NCBI GenBank assembly: GCA_943371965.1
Contig: CALRWV020000002.1
Span: forward strand, 496,001-560,000
DNA length: 64,000 nucleotides
Direction of reading: 5' to 3'
Origin: CALRWV02 sp943371965
Lineage (GTDB): Bacteria; Bacteroidota; JABWAT01
Position 1 is the first letter of the stretch. Every line of letters begins with the position of its first letter. The position numbers and the translations under genes were made by a program. Below the pieces are notes generated by a model that saw only the letters and a program-made list of their open reading frames with translations, was not told the DNA's origin and did not search any database. Shown here one piece after another: positions 34,834-43,680 of this stretch.

Positions 34834-37506
34834 TCACATAAATGGATTGCCCAAACTAATGTAGAATGTCATCGGACCCCAACCAATTTGAGGGTTTGCA
34901 GGATCTGCTGAAATTTCAAAATATCTCCCAGTTGAAAAACTGAGCGGACCAAGTGGAGTATCCAATGTGATGCCGCCTCCCAAACCATGCACCATATCGC
35001 CAATTTTAATGGTTTTCTGTTCATCCCATACATTTCCCAAATCATACCTTGCATTCAGAATGACTTCAAAAATAAAAATGGTTGGAGTGTGCCAATTCAA
35101 CTCCAAATGAGACGCAAGTAACTGTTTCCCCCGTAGATCATTTGTTCTGAATCCGTAAAACGACCTGGCTCCACCCAAATAAAATGCTTCTGAATTCGGC
35201 ATTGCCAAATCTGAACTTCCAAATTCAAATTTTGGTGTGATGGTAACCAATGGCAAGAAAGGCAGAGTTGTTTCCAGCCCTATATAAAGTTTGTTATAGG
35301 TAATTTCTGAACCCAATGCTTCTGTAGAGTTTTCATAGAAAAATTGGATAAAGCTTCCTGTTTGGGGAATAATCACATGATCCCTTGTGTCAAAAATGGA
35401 TTCGAGTTTCAGATTGGTGAGATTGTTTTTCTCTGCTGAAAATAATCCTGCATCTGTTCCTGAAAACCCGCGGAGTTCTGTCAGACTTGCCTGTTTTCTT
35501 GTGAGTCCGATTGAAATTTCTCCGAACTTGGCATATTGCCTTCCAAACGCAAACGAAGCTGCAATATTCTGCTTATTGACTTCACCGATTTCTGTCCTGC
35601 TTTCCTGTTGTGTTGTACCTGATGTCAGATTTTTTGAAAGCGTATATTTATTAAATGTGATATTTAGGCTTTCATAGTATATGGTAGATTGAAAAGTAAA
35701 AAAAGATTGAAGTATACGGTCTGCGCGGTATTCTATTTTTGTTGTTAAGTTTCTGTCTCCGCCAAACGCTGATATACCAAGTTTTGCTCCGTTTCCAAAA
35801 AGGTTTTCATTTCTGAGGTCAACAAAAAATTGGGCATGATAGGTTTCGGTTGCATTGAAACCTGCGCGTAAAAACAAAGGAGATTTTTCATTTACTTCAA
35901 CCAACAATGAGTTTCCATTTCGGGTTTTCTTTTTATCAATGCTGACCTGATTGAACAGATTTGTTGTAACCAGATTTTCCATAGCAATATCCAACCTGTT
36001 GTTGCTGAAAACCTGATTCTCGGTTGCAGGAATTTCCCTGATAATCGTAATATCCTTTGATTTATCGTTTCCGTTGATAGCAACCGATTTAATTAATCCT
36101 TCGTCAATATATGCCTTCAAATTACCTGTTTTTTCATTGTATTGGAAGGAGTCAATCTCAGCAAACAAAAATCCTTTTTCCCTGTATTGTTTGATAATAT
36201 TTCTGAATTTTTTCAAACCGGAATTGTATTGATATGGCTTTCCCAGTATTTCATAAAAACCTGTTCGGAAAAAGTTTTCCGAAAGCAGATTCACACCATA
36301 AAAAGAGATTGATTTGATTACAGGAAATTCTTTAACTATCAAAAATGACAGGGAATCATCTGAAGTCATTTCATATTTTTGAATCATTCCCGTTTTGTTC
36401 AGCTTTCTGATCAGACTGTTGGAATTTTCAGGAAGCTTTATTGCTGAAAGTAATGTTATTATTTCCTGATTGTTTCCACTGTAAATTATTTTGTCTATTT
36501 CTTTACCGTGACGGCGAGAATAATAATCGATCAAGGTATCAAGATAGTTGATCTGTTTTTTTGTTTGGGTGTATCCGTTTTCAATCAGAGTATCCAGATT
36601 TGAAAAATCAAACCCGTTCAAATTATCAACAGTAACATCAATTGTTATATCCGATTGACGAAGTTGAATCTGGTTTGCCAAACGCATCATAATTGAAAGC
36701 ACCTGATCGGCAGTTTGCCACGGTGCATTCACTTCAGAAAGAGGTTGCAGCTTTCCGGTGGAATTTACAGCAACTACAATATCACATCCTTCCTGTTTGG
36801 CAACATCAACCGGAATGTTGCTGAGAACACCTCCATCCACCAATCTCATGTCATCCATCTCATACGGTGCAAACAGTAACGGTATAGACATACTTGCTCT
36901 CATCGCCTGTACGAGACTTCCTTTGTTGAAAATTATTCTCCTTCCATCGGCTAAATTAACAGCAATGCTTCGAAATGGAATTTTCAATTCGTTAAATGTT
37001 GAATCGGGATAATATAAGCCCTGGAAGACAAGCGAGTTGATTGCTGTTGTTAATCTTTGTCCGTTTGAAACAGCATTCGGAATTTTCGGTTTCCACTTTT
37101 CCAGTTCAAGGGTAATCAGAGTTTTATCTTCAAGATTTTTTTGATCAAGGAAAATATTTTCCCTGCTGAATCCACCATTTAAATTTAATAGAGAATTCCA
37201 ATCGAGTGTTACAGCCAAGTTTTCCAGTTCAGCAGCAGTGTACCCTGTACTGTACAATCCGCCGATAATACTACCCATTGAAGTTCCGACAATTAAATTT
37301 ATTGGAATTTGATGTTCTTCCAATGCTTTTAGAACTCCAATTTGAGCCACACCTCTTGCACCACCTCCACTTAATGCCAAACCTATTTTCGGGGAAATGG
37401 GTTCATCAATATCAAATGGAGATAATCCATCTTTTTTAACACGTGTTTGTGAATAACTTGTGGAAAAAATCAGGATAGTAATAATGGAAAGGAGTGTTTT
37501 CTGCAT
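34834..37506 (-). CDS. Patatin-like phospholipase with BamA-type barrel
   Basis: An 890-residue outer-membrane protein. The start is the ATG at 37506, which gives the signal peptide MQKTLLSIITILIFSTSYSQ; a longer upstream start lacks one. The patatin domain (about residues 40-240) has the oxyanion motif SGGGARG, the nucleophile GTSMG and the Asp in LVDGG. Two POTRA-like domains (about 395-570) and a C-terminal surface-antigen/BamA beta-barrel follow. This is the layout of PlpD-like type Vd secreted phospholipases. Monocistronic. Confidence 0.92.
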   Translation of the reverse strand: MQKTLLSIITILIFSTSYSQTRVKKDGLSPFDIDEPISPKIGLALSGGGARGVAQIGVLKALEEHQIPINLIVGTSMGSIIGGLYSTGYTAAELENLAVTLDWNSLLNLNGGFSRENIFLDQKNLEDKTLITLELEKWKPKIPNAVSNGQRLTTAINSLVFQGLYYPDSTFNELKIPFRSIAVNLADGRRIIFNKGSLVQAMRASMSIPLLFAPYEMDDMRLVDGGVLSNIPVDVAKQEGCDIVVAVNSTGKLQPLSEVNAPWQTADQVLSIMMRLANQIQLRQSDITIDVTVDNLNGFDFSNLDTLIENGYTQTKKQINYLDTLIDYYSRRHGKEIDKIIYSGNNQEIITLLSAIKLPENSNSLIRKLNKTGMIQKYEMTSDDSLSFLIVKEFPVIKSISFYGVNLLSENFFRTGFYEILGKPYQYNSGLKKFRNIIKQYREKGFLFAEIDSFQYNEKTGNLKAYIDEGLIKSVAINGNDKSKDITIIREIPATENQVFSNNRLDIAMENLVTTNLFNQVSIDKKKTRNGNSLLVEVNEKSPLFLRAGFNATETYHAQFFVDLRNENLFGNGAKLGISAFGGDRNLTTKIEYRADRILQSFFTFQSTIYYESLNITFNKYTLSKNLTSGTTQQESRTEIGEVNKQNIAASFAFGRQYAKFGEISIGLTRKQASLTELRGFSGTDAGLFSAEKNNLTNLKLESIFDTRDHVIIPQTGSFIQFFYENSTEALGSEITYNKLYIGLETTLPFLPLVTITPKFEFGSSDLAMPNSEAFYLGGARSFYGFRTNDLRGKQLLASHLELNWHTPTIFIFEVILNARYDLGNVWDEQKTIKIGDMVHGLGGGITLDTPLGPLSFSTGRYFEISADPANPQIGWGPMTFYISLGNPFM

Positions 37507-37615
37507 CAAAATCAGCGAATTCAAAATTATTTTGGTGTCTCTTGTCCTTTTAAAATTAATCGTTTGCCCAGTTAAACACAATCATTCACACTGTTATCCA
37601 CATATTTGTCCACAT

Positions 37616-37647
37616 TTTGTTACTTATTCCATTTCCAACTAACTTTG
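37616..37647 (+). promoter_or_regulatory. Bacteroidota-type promoter of the BatA-like gene
   Basis: TTTG at 37616-37619 and TAACTTTG at 37640-37647, 20 nt apart. Two DnaA-box-like sequences (37594-37602 perfect, 37606-37614 one mismatch) lie just upstream. Confidence 0.6.
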
Positions 37648-37665
37648 AGATTTTAAGAAAGCAGA

Positions 37666-39519
37666 ATGAATTTCCTAAATCCCTTTTTTCTGATCGGTCT
37701 CATTTCCACCATAATTCCACTTTTGATTTACTTATGGTCGAAACGAAGAAAAAATGAAATTGAATTTTCTTCTCTTTTTCTGTTCAAAAGAATTGAAGCA
37801 TCCGCAATCAGATCAATTAAATTGACTGAGTGGCTTTTAATCCTTTTAAGAATTTTAGCCTTACTTTTCTTTGTTATTGCTTTTTCCCAACCTTTTATTT
37901 CGAATGATTCAGATATTTTTTTGAACAAAAAATATGATCAGATTTTGTTTGATGAATCACCTGAATTTTATTTTCAGAATGGTATCAGCAAAAAGCATGA
38001 CATAAAAAATGAGCTGATACGGTTTGCAGAGATTTATAGTAAAAAATATCCGGATACCCGAATTTTTTCATCTGATTCACTTTCAGATTATATTTTTAAA
38101 AGGCAAAATGACGAATCACATTCTCTTTTTCACGGACTTCCTTCCGGTTTTGATACAACAAGATCTACTTTGGTGATAACCAAATACCCAACCACTTTCA
38201 GTAATCTTCTGAACAATAAATTCACAGATCATATCCTCGTGAGTGACCCTTCCCTTGCTGATAATATTGGAATTGTTTCTGTAAGATTTCCCGATTTGAT
38301 TTGGCAGATCTCAGATGCTAATCAGGTTCAGGTGACTCTTCAAAAAACAAATCCCGCTTCCTTTAAGTTTGGATTGGAGGTTTGGGTTGACCGCCAATTA
38401 ATTAAAACTTCTTTTGTTGAAATGTCCACGAAAGACTTTTCGGTTCAAATTCCTGTTCAGGTTCAAAACAGAGGATGGCATGAATTGAAAATTAAACTGA
38501 ATGTGTCTGATTTTCCTTTGGATAATGAATGGAATGGTGGTTTTTATCTTCCTGAGCAGGTTTCAGTCGATTTTAAATTCAACCAGAATGATTTCAATTT
38601 TTCACCTTCTTCTTTTCAAATGTCGGCTGAAAATGCGGGTCTGAAATTGAATTTGAACTCATCCGCATCAATCGACAAAACAGTTTTTGCATCATCCACT
38701 TTTATCAATACTAAGTTTTCCGAATTATTATCTCAATACTCAGGTCTAATTTGGATTCCAGATTTTAAAAGTGAACTATCAATCCGCTCACAATTATCAG
38801 GTTTAGGTTTAACAGTCAATCAAATTTCAACTGATAAAATTCAGATCAAATCTTTGTCCAATTCAACATTCTGGTCTTTCCTGAATTCAAGAAAAATTGA
38901 CATTTCCACCCAACCGGTTTCTTCAGGACTGATTTCACTTTTCCCAACATCCAAAATCGAATTTATTGCATTCAATGAAAACAATAAACCTGTTTTGGGA
39001 TTGATGCATTTTAACGAAAAGCCTGTACTGATTTTTCTCACCAATCCTTTTGAAAAGTCTCTCCAGGTTAACGTTTGGGCAATTGGAACAATATTCCACG
39101 CTTTGTCCTACTTATCACAACTTCGATTTAATAACGGATTTTCTGCCATTACCACCAAGCCAGGACAACAATTCATTGTTGAGAATGCTTCCGGTAGGGT
39201 AACAGTAGAACTTTCTGACATGAGATTTGATATTGAACCTATTGGTCCGTTCCCGTATCATCTTCCGGAACAATCTATTTTTTCAACCGGAATTGTTACG
39301 ATTTCTCAAAACGGGGTAATTGTTCAAAAAACGGGGATCAATTATTTTAATGGACAACATGCTTCTTTTACCAAACCGGCAACTAATATTGTCTGGAATT
39401 TTCCTGAAACATTCCCTCTTCTGAACAATTCAACCAATTGGGAACTTGCTGCTTGGTTTTTTGCTATATCATTATGTTGTTTCCTGATTGAAAGCCTGGT
39501 TTCAAAAAGAAAAAAATAG
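37666..39519 (+). CDS. BatA-domain membrane protein
   Basis: A 617-residue protein. The N-terminal ~85 residues are the BatA (aerotolerance regulator N-terminal) module: FLNPFFLIGLISTIIPLLIYLW, a basic turn (SKRRKNEIEFSSLFLFKRIE) and a second helix (LLILLRILALLFFVIAFSQPF). A large extracytoplasmic beta-rich region and one C-terminal membrane helix with a basic end (ESLVSKRKK) follow. There is no recognisable VWA MIDAS motif. Proteins of this type sit in the inner membrane; function is unknown. Confidence 0.8.
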   Translation: MNFLNPFFLIGLISTIIPLLIYLWSKRRKNEIEFSSLFLFKRIEASAIRSIKLTEWLLILLRILALLFFVIAFSQPFISNDSDIFLNKKYDQILFDESPEFYFQNGISKKHDIKNELIRFAEIYSKKYPDTRIFSSDSLSDYIFKRQNDESHSLFHGLPSGFDTTRSTLVITKYPTTFSNLLNNKFTDHILVSDPSLADNIGIVSVRFPDLIWQISDANQVQVTLQKTNPASFKFGLEVWVDRQLIKTSFVEMSTKDFSVQIPVQVQNRGWHELKIKLNVSDFPLDNEWNGGFYLPEQVSVDFKFNQNDFNFSPSSFQMSAENAGLKLNLNSSASIDKTVFASSTFINTKFSELLSQYSGLIWIPDFKSELSIRSQLSGLGLTVNQISTDKIQIKSLSNSTFWSFLNSRKIDISTQPVSSGLISLFPTSKIEFIAFNENNKPVLGLMHFNEKPVLIFLTNPFEKSLQVNVWAIGTIFHALSYLSQLRFNNGFSAITTKPGQQFIVENASGRVTVELSDMRFDIEPIGPFPYHLPEQSIFSTGIVTISQNGVIVQKTGINYFNGQHASFTKPATNIVWNFPETFPLLNNSTNWELAAWFFAISLCCFLIESLVSKRKK

Positions 39520-39602
39520 ATTTACAGCAGGTTTATCGTTTCACTCGAATTCTGTTCTGTTTTATCCTTGATTCACACTTTATTTAACAGTAATTTTCAT
39601 CC

Positions 39603-40139
39603 ATGGAAATTTTTAATTATTCATATTTCGGTTTGGTCTCCCTGTTGCTCTTTATTCTTGTTTATAGGAGAATGAAAATCAGACGGATCAGTTTTACCTG
39701 GCACACAGGATTGATGTACGGGTTTCCTTTTTTCCCAACAATCTTAGTTGTTTTTTCTTTTGTTATTTTTTCAGTTTCTCTTGTTTTTTCAAATCAGCAA
39801 TTTATGTCACAGGCCGGAATGTTTCTTGTTAATTCGGTCTTTACTTTTATTGTCAGCTGGATGTTTGTTGAACGGATTGTTTCAGATGACAGTCTGTATT
39901 TGGATCCCCTGATTCCAGGTAAAAAAATTGTACTGAATGACATCATTGATTATTATTTTCTGACAACCGGAATACAAACCAAAGTTACCATCATTTATCT
40001 GCATCACTCTAAAACAAAAAGGGTTTCATTTATTCTTCCTTCACGCTACATGAAACTGTTGGACGTTTTGCTTGAGCCCAAAATATCAACTCCCAAAAAG
40101 AGTACACTTTTCACTCAATTCATTCACAAGGAAAATTAG
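39603..40139 (+). CDS. Membrane protein of unknown function
   Basis: A 178-residue protein I do not recognise. It has an N-terminal helix (YFGLVSLLLFILVYRRMKIRR) and two further helices (about residues 48-66 and 73-93). A ~80-residue cytoplasmic part follows, with a strand-rich PH-like look (LYLDPLIPGKKIVLNDIIDYYF, TKVTIIYLHHSKTKRVSFIL). It lies between the BatA-like gene and hflX on the same strand, 14 bp before hflX. Confidence 0.6.
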   Translation: MEIFNYSYFGLVSLLLFILVYRRMKIRRISFTWHTGLMYGFPFFPTILVVFSFVIFSVSLVFSNQQFMSQAGMFLVNSVFTFIVSWMFVERIVSDDSLYLDPLIPGKKIVLNDIIDYYFLTTGIQTKVTIIYLHHSKTKRVSFILPSRYMKLLDVLLEPKISTPKKSTLFTQFIHKEN

Positions 40140-40153
40140 GGGATTTACATTTT

Positions 40154-41446
40154 TTGATAGACGTTTCGAATTCAAACAGCCGCGAAAAAGCAATTATTGT
40201 CGGCGCCATTCTTGATCACACCACTCCCTTCGAAGTTGAAGAATACCTGAACGAACTTGAACTTTTAACTGATACTGCCGGTGGTATTGTTACCGACCGA
40301 GTTACCCAAGCCCGTCATTCCATTGATTCCGCCTATTACATTGGAAAAGGAAAAGTTGAAGAACTTGTCAGACTCAAGGAAATGCGTTCTGCCGATCTGA
40401 TTATTTTTGATGACGATCTTTCTCCCAAGCAGGTCAGGAATCTTGAGACTGAACTGAAATGCAAAATCATGGATCGTACCGGATTGATTCTTGATATTTT
40501 TGCTTCGAATGCAAAAACAAGTGAATCAAAAACTCAGGTTGAACTTGCACAGCTGGAATATATTCTTCCGCGCCTAACAGGTATGTGGACTCACTTGAGC
40601 AAACAAAAAGGCGGAATCGGAACCAAAGGGCCGGGAGAAACACAAATTGAAACTGACCGCCGTTTAATCAGGGAACGGATCGGAATTTTAAAACGCAAAC
40701 TCGGTAAAATCCAGATTCAGAAAGATACCCAGCGGAGTGGAAGAACTGATGTAACTCAGGTTGCTTTGGTTGGATATACAAATGCCGGAAAATCGACAAC
40801 CATGAATTCCCTTTCCCATTCCGATGTGCTGGTGGAAAACCGATTGTTTGCTACTTTGGATTCAACAACCCGAACTGTTTTTCTTGCACAAAATAAAAAA
40901 ATATTATTAACCGACACAGTTGGTTTTATCAGAAAACTTCCTCACAACTTGGTAGCTTCTTTCCGGAGTACGCTTGATGAAGTCCGTAACGCAGATATTC
41001 TTCTTCATGTTGTTGATATTACGCATCCGAATTTCCGCGAACACATGGTTACAGTTTCTGAGACTCTTGCAGAAATTGGTGCAGAAAATAAACAGATGCT
41101 GGTTGTCTTCAACAAAATAGATGCCATGGAAGATACATCTGAACTTTCCGTCATCCGTGAAGAATTTCCGGAAGCAGTTTTTATAAGTGCACACCGCGGA
41201 ATCAACACTCGCGAATTGCGTTCTCTACTTTTGGGAATGATTGAATCTGAATTTATTGTACTGACAGCAAAAATTGCCGCCGAACATTCAAAAGCAATTT
41301 CATACATTCACAGCATCGGTGAAGTTTTATCCAGAAAATATACAGATTCAGATGTGGAACTTGAATTCAAAATCAACAGACGGCATTTGCAATCAATCGA
41401 AAGAATGCTGAGATCTTATCAGGAACAGGCAATTCTGTACGGGTGA
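40154..41446 (+). CDS. hflX: GTPase HflX
   Basis: A 430-residue ribosome-associated GTPase that splits stalled or stressed 70S ribosomes. N-terminal HflX domain (GGIVTDRVTQARHSIDSAYYIGKGK, QVELAQLEYILPRLTGMWTHL, GGIGTKGPGETQIETDRR), then the G domain with G1 GYTNAGKST, G3 DTVGFI and G4 NKID. No in-frame ATG precedes the conserved region; the TTG at 40154, 11 nt after AGGGG, is the best start. Confidence 0.95.
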   Translation: MIDVSNSNSREKAIIVGAILDHTTPFEVEEYLNELELLTDTAGGIVTDRVTQARHSIDSAYYIGKGKVEELVRLKEMRSADLIIFDDDLSPKQVRNLETELKCKIMDRTGLILDIFASNAKTSESKTQVELAQLEYILPRLTGMWTHLSKQKGGIGTKGPGETQIETDRRLIRERIGILKRKLGKIQIQKDTQRSGRTDVTQVALVGYTNAGKSTTMNSLSHSDVLVENRLFATLDSTTRTVFLAQNKKILLTDTVGFIRKLPHNLVASFRSTLDEVRNADILLHVVDITHPNFREHMVTVSETLAEIGAENKQMLVVFNKIDAMEDTSELSVIREEFPEAVFISAHRGINTRELRSLLLGMIESEFIVLTAKIAAEHSKAISYIHSIGEVLSRKYTDSDVELEFKINRRHLQSIERMLRSYQEQAILYG

Positions 41447-41456
41447 TATTCAAAGT

Positions 41457-41560
41457 CCCTCTCCTTGTGGGAGAGGGATTTAGGGTGAGGGTTTTACAGA
41501 ACGAAAGTGCAATTTTCTAAATTCAAACCCTCTCCTTAATCCTCTCCCGCTGGGAGAGGA
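41457..41560. repeat. CCCTCTCC / GGGAGAGG inverted pair
   Basis: Left copy: hairpin CCCTCTCC-TTGT-GGGAGAGGG followed by ATTTAGGGTGAGGGTTT. Right copy is its imperfect complement (AAACCCTCTCC ... CTCTCCC-GCT-GGGAGAG). It begins 10 bp after hflX and may also end transcription. Confidence 0.75.
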
Positions 41561-41601
41561 AATAAGAAATTGGCATTTATATATATTTTTTTTTTAAAGT
41601 T

Positions 41602-41674
41602 TGTCATTGCGAGGTACTCCGAAGCAATCTGTTTTTTCAAAATTGAGATTGCTACGGAGTACCTCGCAATGACA
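41602..41674. repeat. TGTCATTGCGAGG element, 29-bp arms
   Basis: Arms 41602-41630 and 41646-41674 are inverted copies with one mismatch in 29 bp, around a 15-bp A/T-rich centre. The left arm starts TGTCATTGCGAGG and ends AGCAATCT. Second, more decayed copy at 29390. Confidence 0.88.
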
Positions 41675-41714
41675 GTGTTATGTTTCCAAGAAACTTATAG
41701 TTGTAGTCAGTCCC

Positions 41715-42599
41715 ATGAAATCAATTCTAATCACAGGCGCAAACGGATTGTTGGGTTCCCATCTCTGTGATGTTTTTTATCAGATGGGATGGAATGTGTT
41801 TCCGGTTACGCGCCGAAACATTCCCGATTTTCCTATTCAGCATTTTGCAATTGATTTCCACAACCCAACCAATTTTTCTAAATTTCTTTTAACACACCGA
41901 CCCAACATTGTTCTTCATGCTGCTGCAAATTCAAATGCTTCTGAGTGCGAAAAAAATCCTGATGATGCACTGTTTTCTAATGTTACCGTTACTAAAATCA
42001 TTGCTGAAACCTGTTCCGAGTTTTCTGTTCCTTTAGTATTTATTTCTACCGACTTGGTATTTGACGGGAAAAAAGGAAACTACACTGAAACCGACGAACC
42101 GAATCCGCAGCACGTTTACGGAAAATCTAAGTTGGATGCCGAACTGTTCATACAAAAGACCAACAAAAAACACTTGATTTTCAGAACTGCGCTTTTAATT
42201 GGAAAATCGTATTCGGGACAAAACGGATTTCTTGATGGATTCATCAACACTTTAAAATCCGGGAAAACATTTTCTGCCTTTACTGATGAATTCAGGACAG
42301 CAATTTCTGTCAGACAAACTGCACAGTTGATCGAGAAAAGTTTATCGCTTGAAATTCCTTTTGGCTTGTATCATTTATCATCAGATACGAAACTGAACCG
42401 TTATGAAATTGCTGTTCAACTTGCAGAAAAATTTGGTCTGGATTCTTCACTGGTTTTGAAATCAAAACTTTCTGAATTTAAAGGAATTCCCAAGCGGCAG
42501 CCGGATGTTTCGATGAATAATCCTAAACTGAAAAATGTTTTGGGAATGGAGGCTATTGGAAGTTTTTTGGAGGATGTTGAAGTTGGGGTGTTTGATTGA
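41715..42599 (+). CDS. RmlD-like NAD(P)-dependent sugar reductase
   Basis: A 294-residue extended short-chain dehydrogenase of the dTDP-4-dehydrorhamnose reductase (RmlD) type. NAD(P) loop ITGANGLLGSHL at the N-terminus, STDLVFDG and catalytic YGKSK at about residues 132-136. The DVSMNNPKLKNVLG segment at the C-terminus matches the family end. There are no rhamnose-synthesis neighbours, so the substrate is open; SAM-synthetase regulatory-like members also exist. It stands alone after two repeat elements. Confidence 0.85.
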   Translation: MKSILITGANGLLGSHLCDVFYQMGWNVFPVTRRNIPDFPIQHFAIDFHNPTNFSKFLLTHRPNIVLHAAANSNASECEKNPDDALFSNVTVTKIIAETCSEFSVPLVFISTDLVFDGKKGNYTETDEPNPQHVYGKSKLDAELFIQKTNKKHLIFRTALLIGKSYSGQNGFLDGFINTLKSGKTFSAFTDEFRTAISVRQTAQLIEKSLSLEIPFGLYHLSSDTKLNRYEIAVQLAEKFGLDSSLVLKSKLSEFKGIPKRQPDVSMNNPKLKNVLGMEAIGSFLEDVEVGVFD

Positions 42600-42694
42600 A
42601 GTTGAAGAAATATTTAAGTTATATTTTATTGGTTTTTCTTATATTTACATCATTATTAATACTTAAAATTTATGTTTTCAAAAATTAATAAATT

Positions 42695-43543
42695 ATGAAC
42701 CAGTTCTTGGAAATAGTGAAGAAGTTAATAAATAGCAGACTTTTCAATAATTTTATTTTTATACTTATCCTTATGTCTGCTGTTATTCTCGGGATTGAGA
42801 CTTATCCTGCATTGTTTAATAAATATTATGATGTTCTGTTGTTTATCGACCGTCTTATAGTTGTGCTCTTTACAATAGAAATAGCTTTAAAAATAATTTC
42901 AAACGGAAAAAAGCCTTGGATTTATTTTTCAGACCCATGGAATGTTTTTGATTTTATAATTGTAGCTATATGCCTTATTCCATTTAACGATACTCACTAT
43001 TTTGCAGTTTTTCGAATCCTGAGAATTTTGAGAATTCTACGCATGATAACTGTCTTCCCTAAATTGAAGTTAATAATCAGTGCATTACTCAAAAGCATTC
43101 CTTCAATGGGTTATGTAATAATGCTGATAGGAATGCTTTTTTATGTTTATGCAATTGTTGGTGTATTTGTTTTTGGAGGATCTGACCCCATGCACTTTGG
43201 TGATTTGCACCATGCATTTGTTACCCTCTTCAAAGTGTTAACACTTGAAGGATGGACTGATATTATGAATTTACATATTTTTGGGGAAACTGTTAATGAA
43301 AATATGAAGATTGTATCGTTATGGCCCTTCTTTTATTTTGCTAGTTTCATATTAATTGGAGCAATGATTATTATGAATCTTTTTATTGGTGTAATTATGA
43401 ACAGTATGGAAGAAAGCAAAAAAGAATTAACTCAGGAGCTCAATGAGATTAACTATAGAGATAAGGATTCAGTTGAACTTTATAAATATATAATTACCCG
43501 ATTAGATGATTTAAATAATGAAATTAAAAGTTTAAAAAAGTAA
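42695..43543 (+). CDS. Single-domain voltage-gated cation channel
   Basis: A 282-residue six-helix ion_trans protein that would work as a tetramer. S4 carries four regularly spaced arginines (Arg107, 110, 113, 116; FRILRILRILRM). The pore loop reads LTLEGWTDIM: Glu185 is the selectivity residue, with Gly186 where NaChBac-type sodium channels have Ser. The last ~40 residues are a charged coiled coil (EESKKELTQELNEI, DDLNNEIKSLKK), typical of bacterial tetramers. The pore suggests calcium permeability. The gene is monocistronic in an A/T-rich context. Confidence 0.9.
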   Translation: MNQFLEIVKKLINSRLFNNFIFILILMSAVILGIETYPALFNKYYDVLLFIDRLIVVLFTIEIALKIISNGKKPWIYFSDPWNVFDFIIVAICLIPFNDTHYFAVFRILRILRILRMITVFPKLKLIISALLKSIPSMGYVIMLIGMLFYVYAIVGVFVFGGSDPMHFGDLHHAFVTLFKVLTLEGWTDIMNLHIFGETVNENMKIVSLWPFFYFASFILIGAMIIMNLFIGVIMNSMEESKKELTQELNEINYRDKDSVELYKYIITRLDDLNNEIKSLKK

Positions 43544-43680
43544 CATTAAAAGTCATCTAAAAAAAGCGGTAAAAATTTTATTGGATTAGACTGTTAGACA
43601 AACATTCTTCCACGCATCAAATTCAACGTAACTGATTTGTAAATAAGTCCGCAAACTATAATGTTTCATACCGACTATAA

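Noticed and set aside
37507..37581. Longer start for the patatin/BamA protein
   Set aside because: The extra 25 residues are polar and would hide the signal peptide that starts at 37506.
37560..37647. Chromosome origin of replication at the DnaA-box pair
   Set aside because: Only one perfect box, no box cluster or dnaA gene, and most housekeeping genes on both sides run leftward, which places the likely origin to the right of the window.
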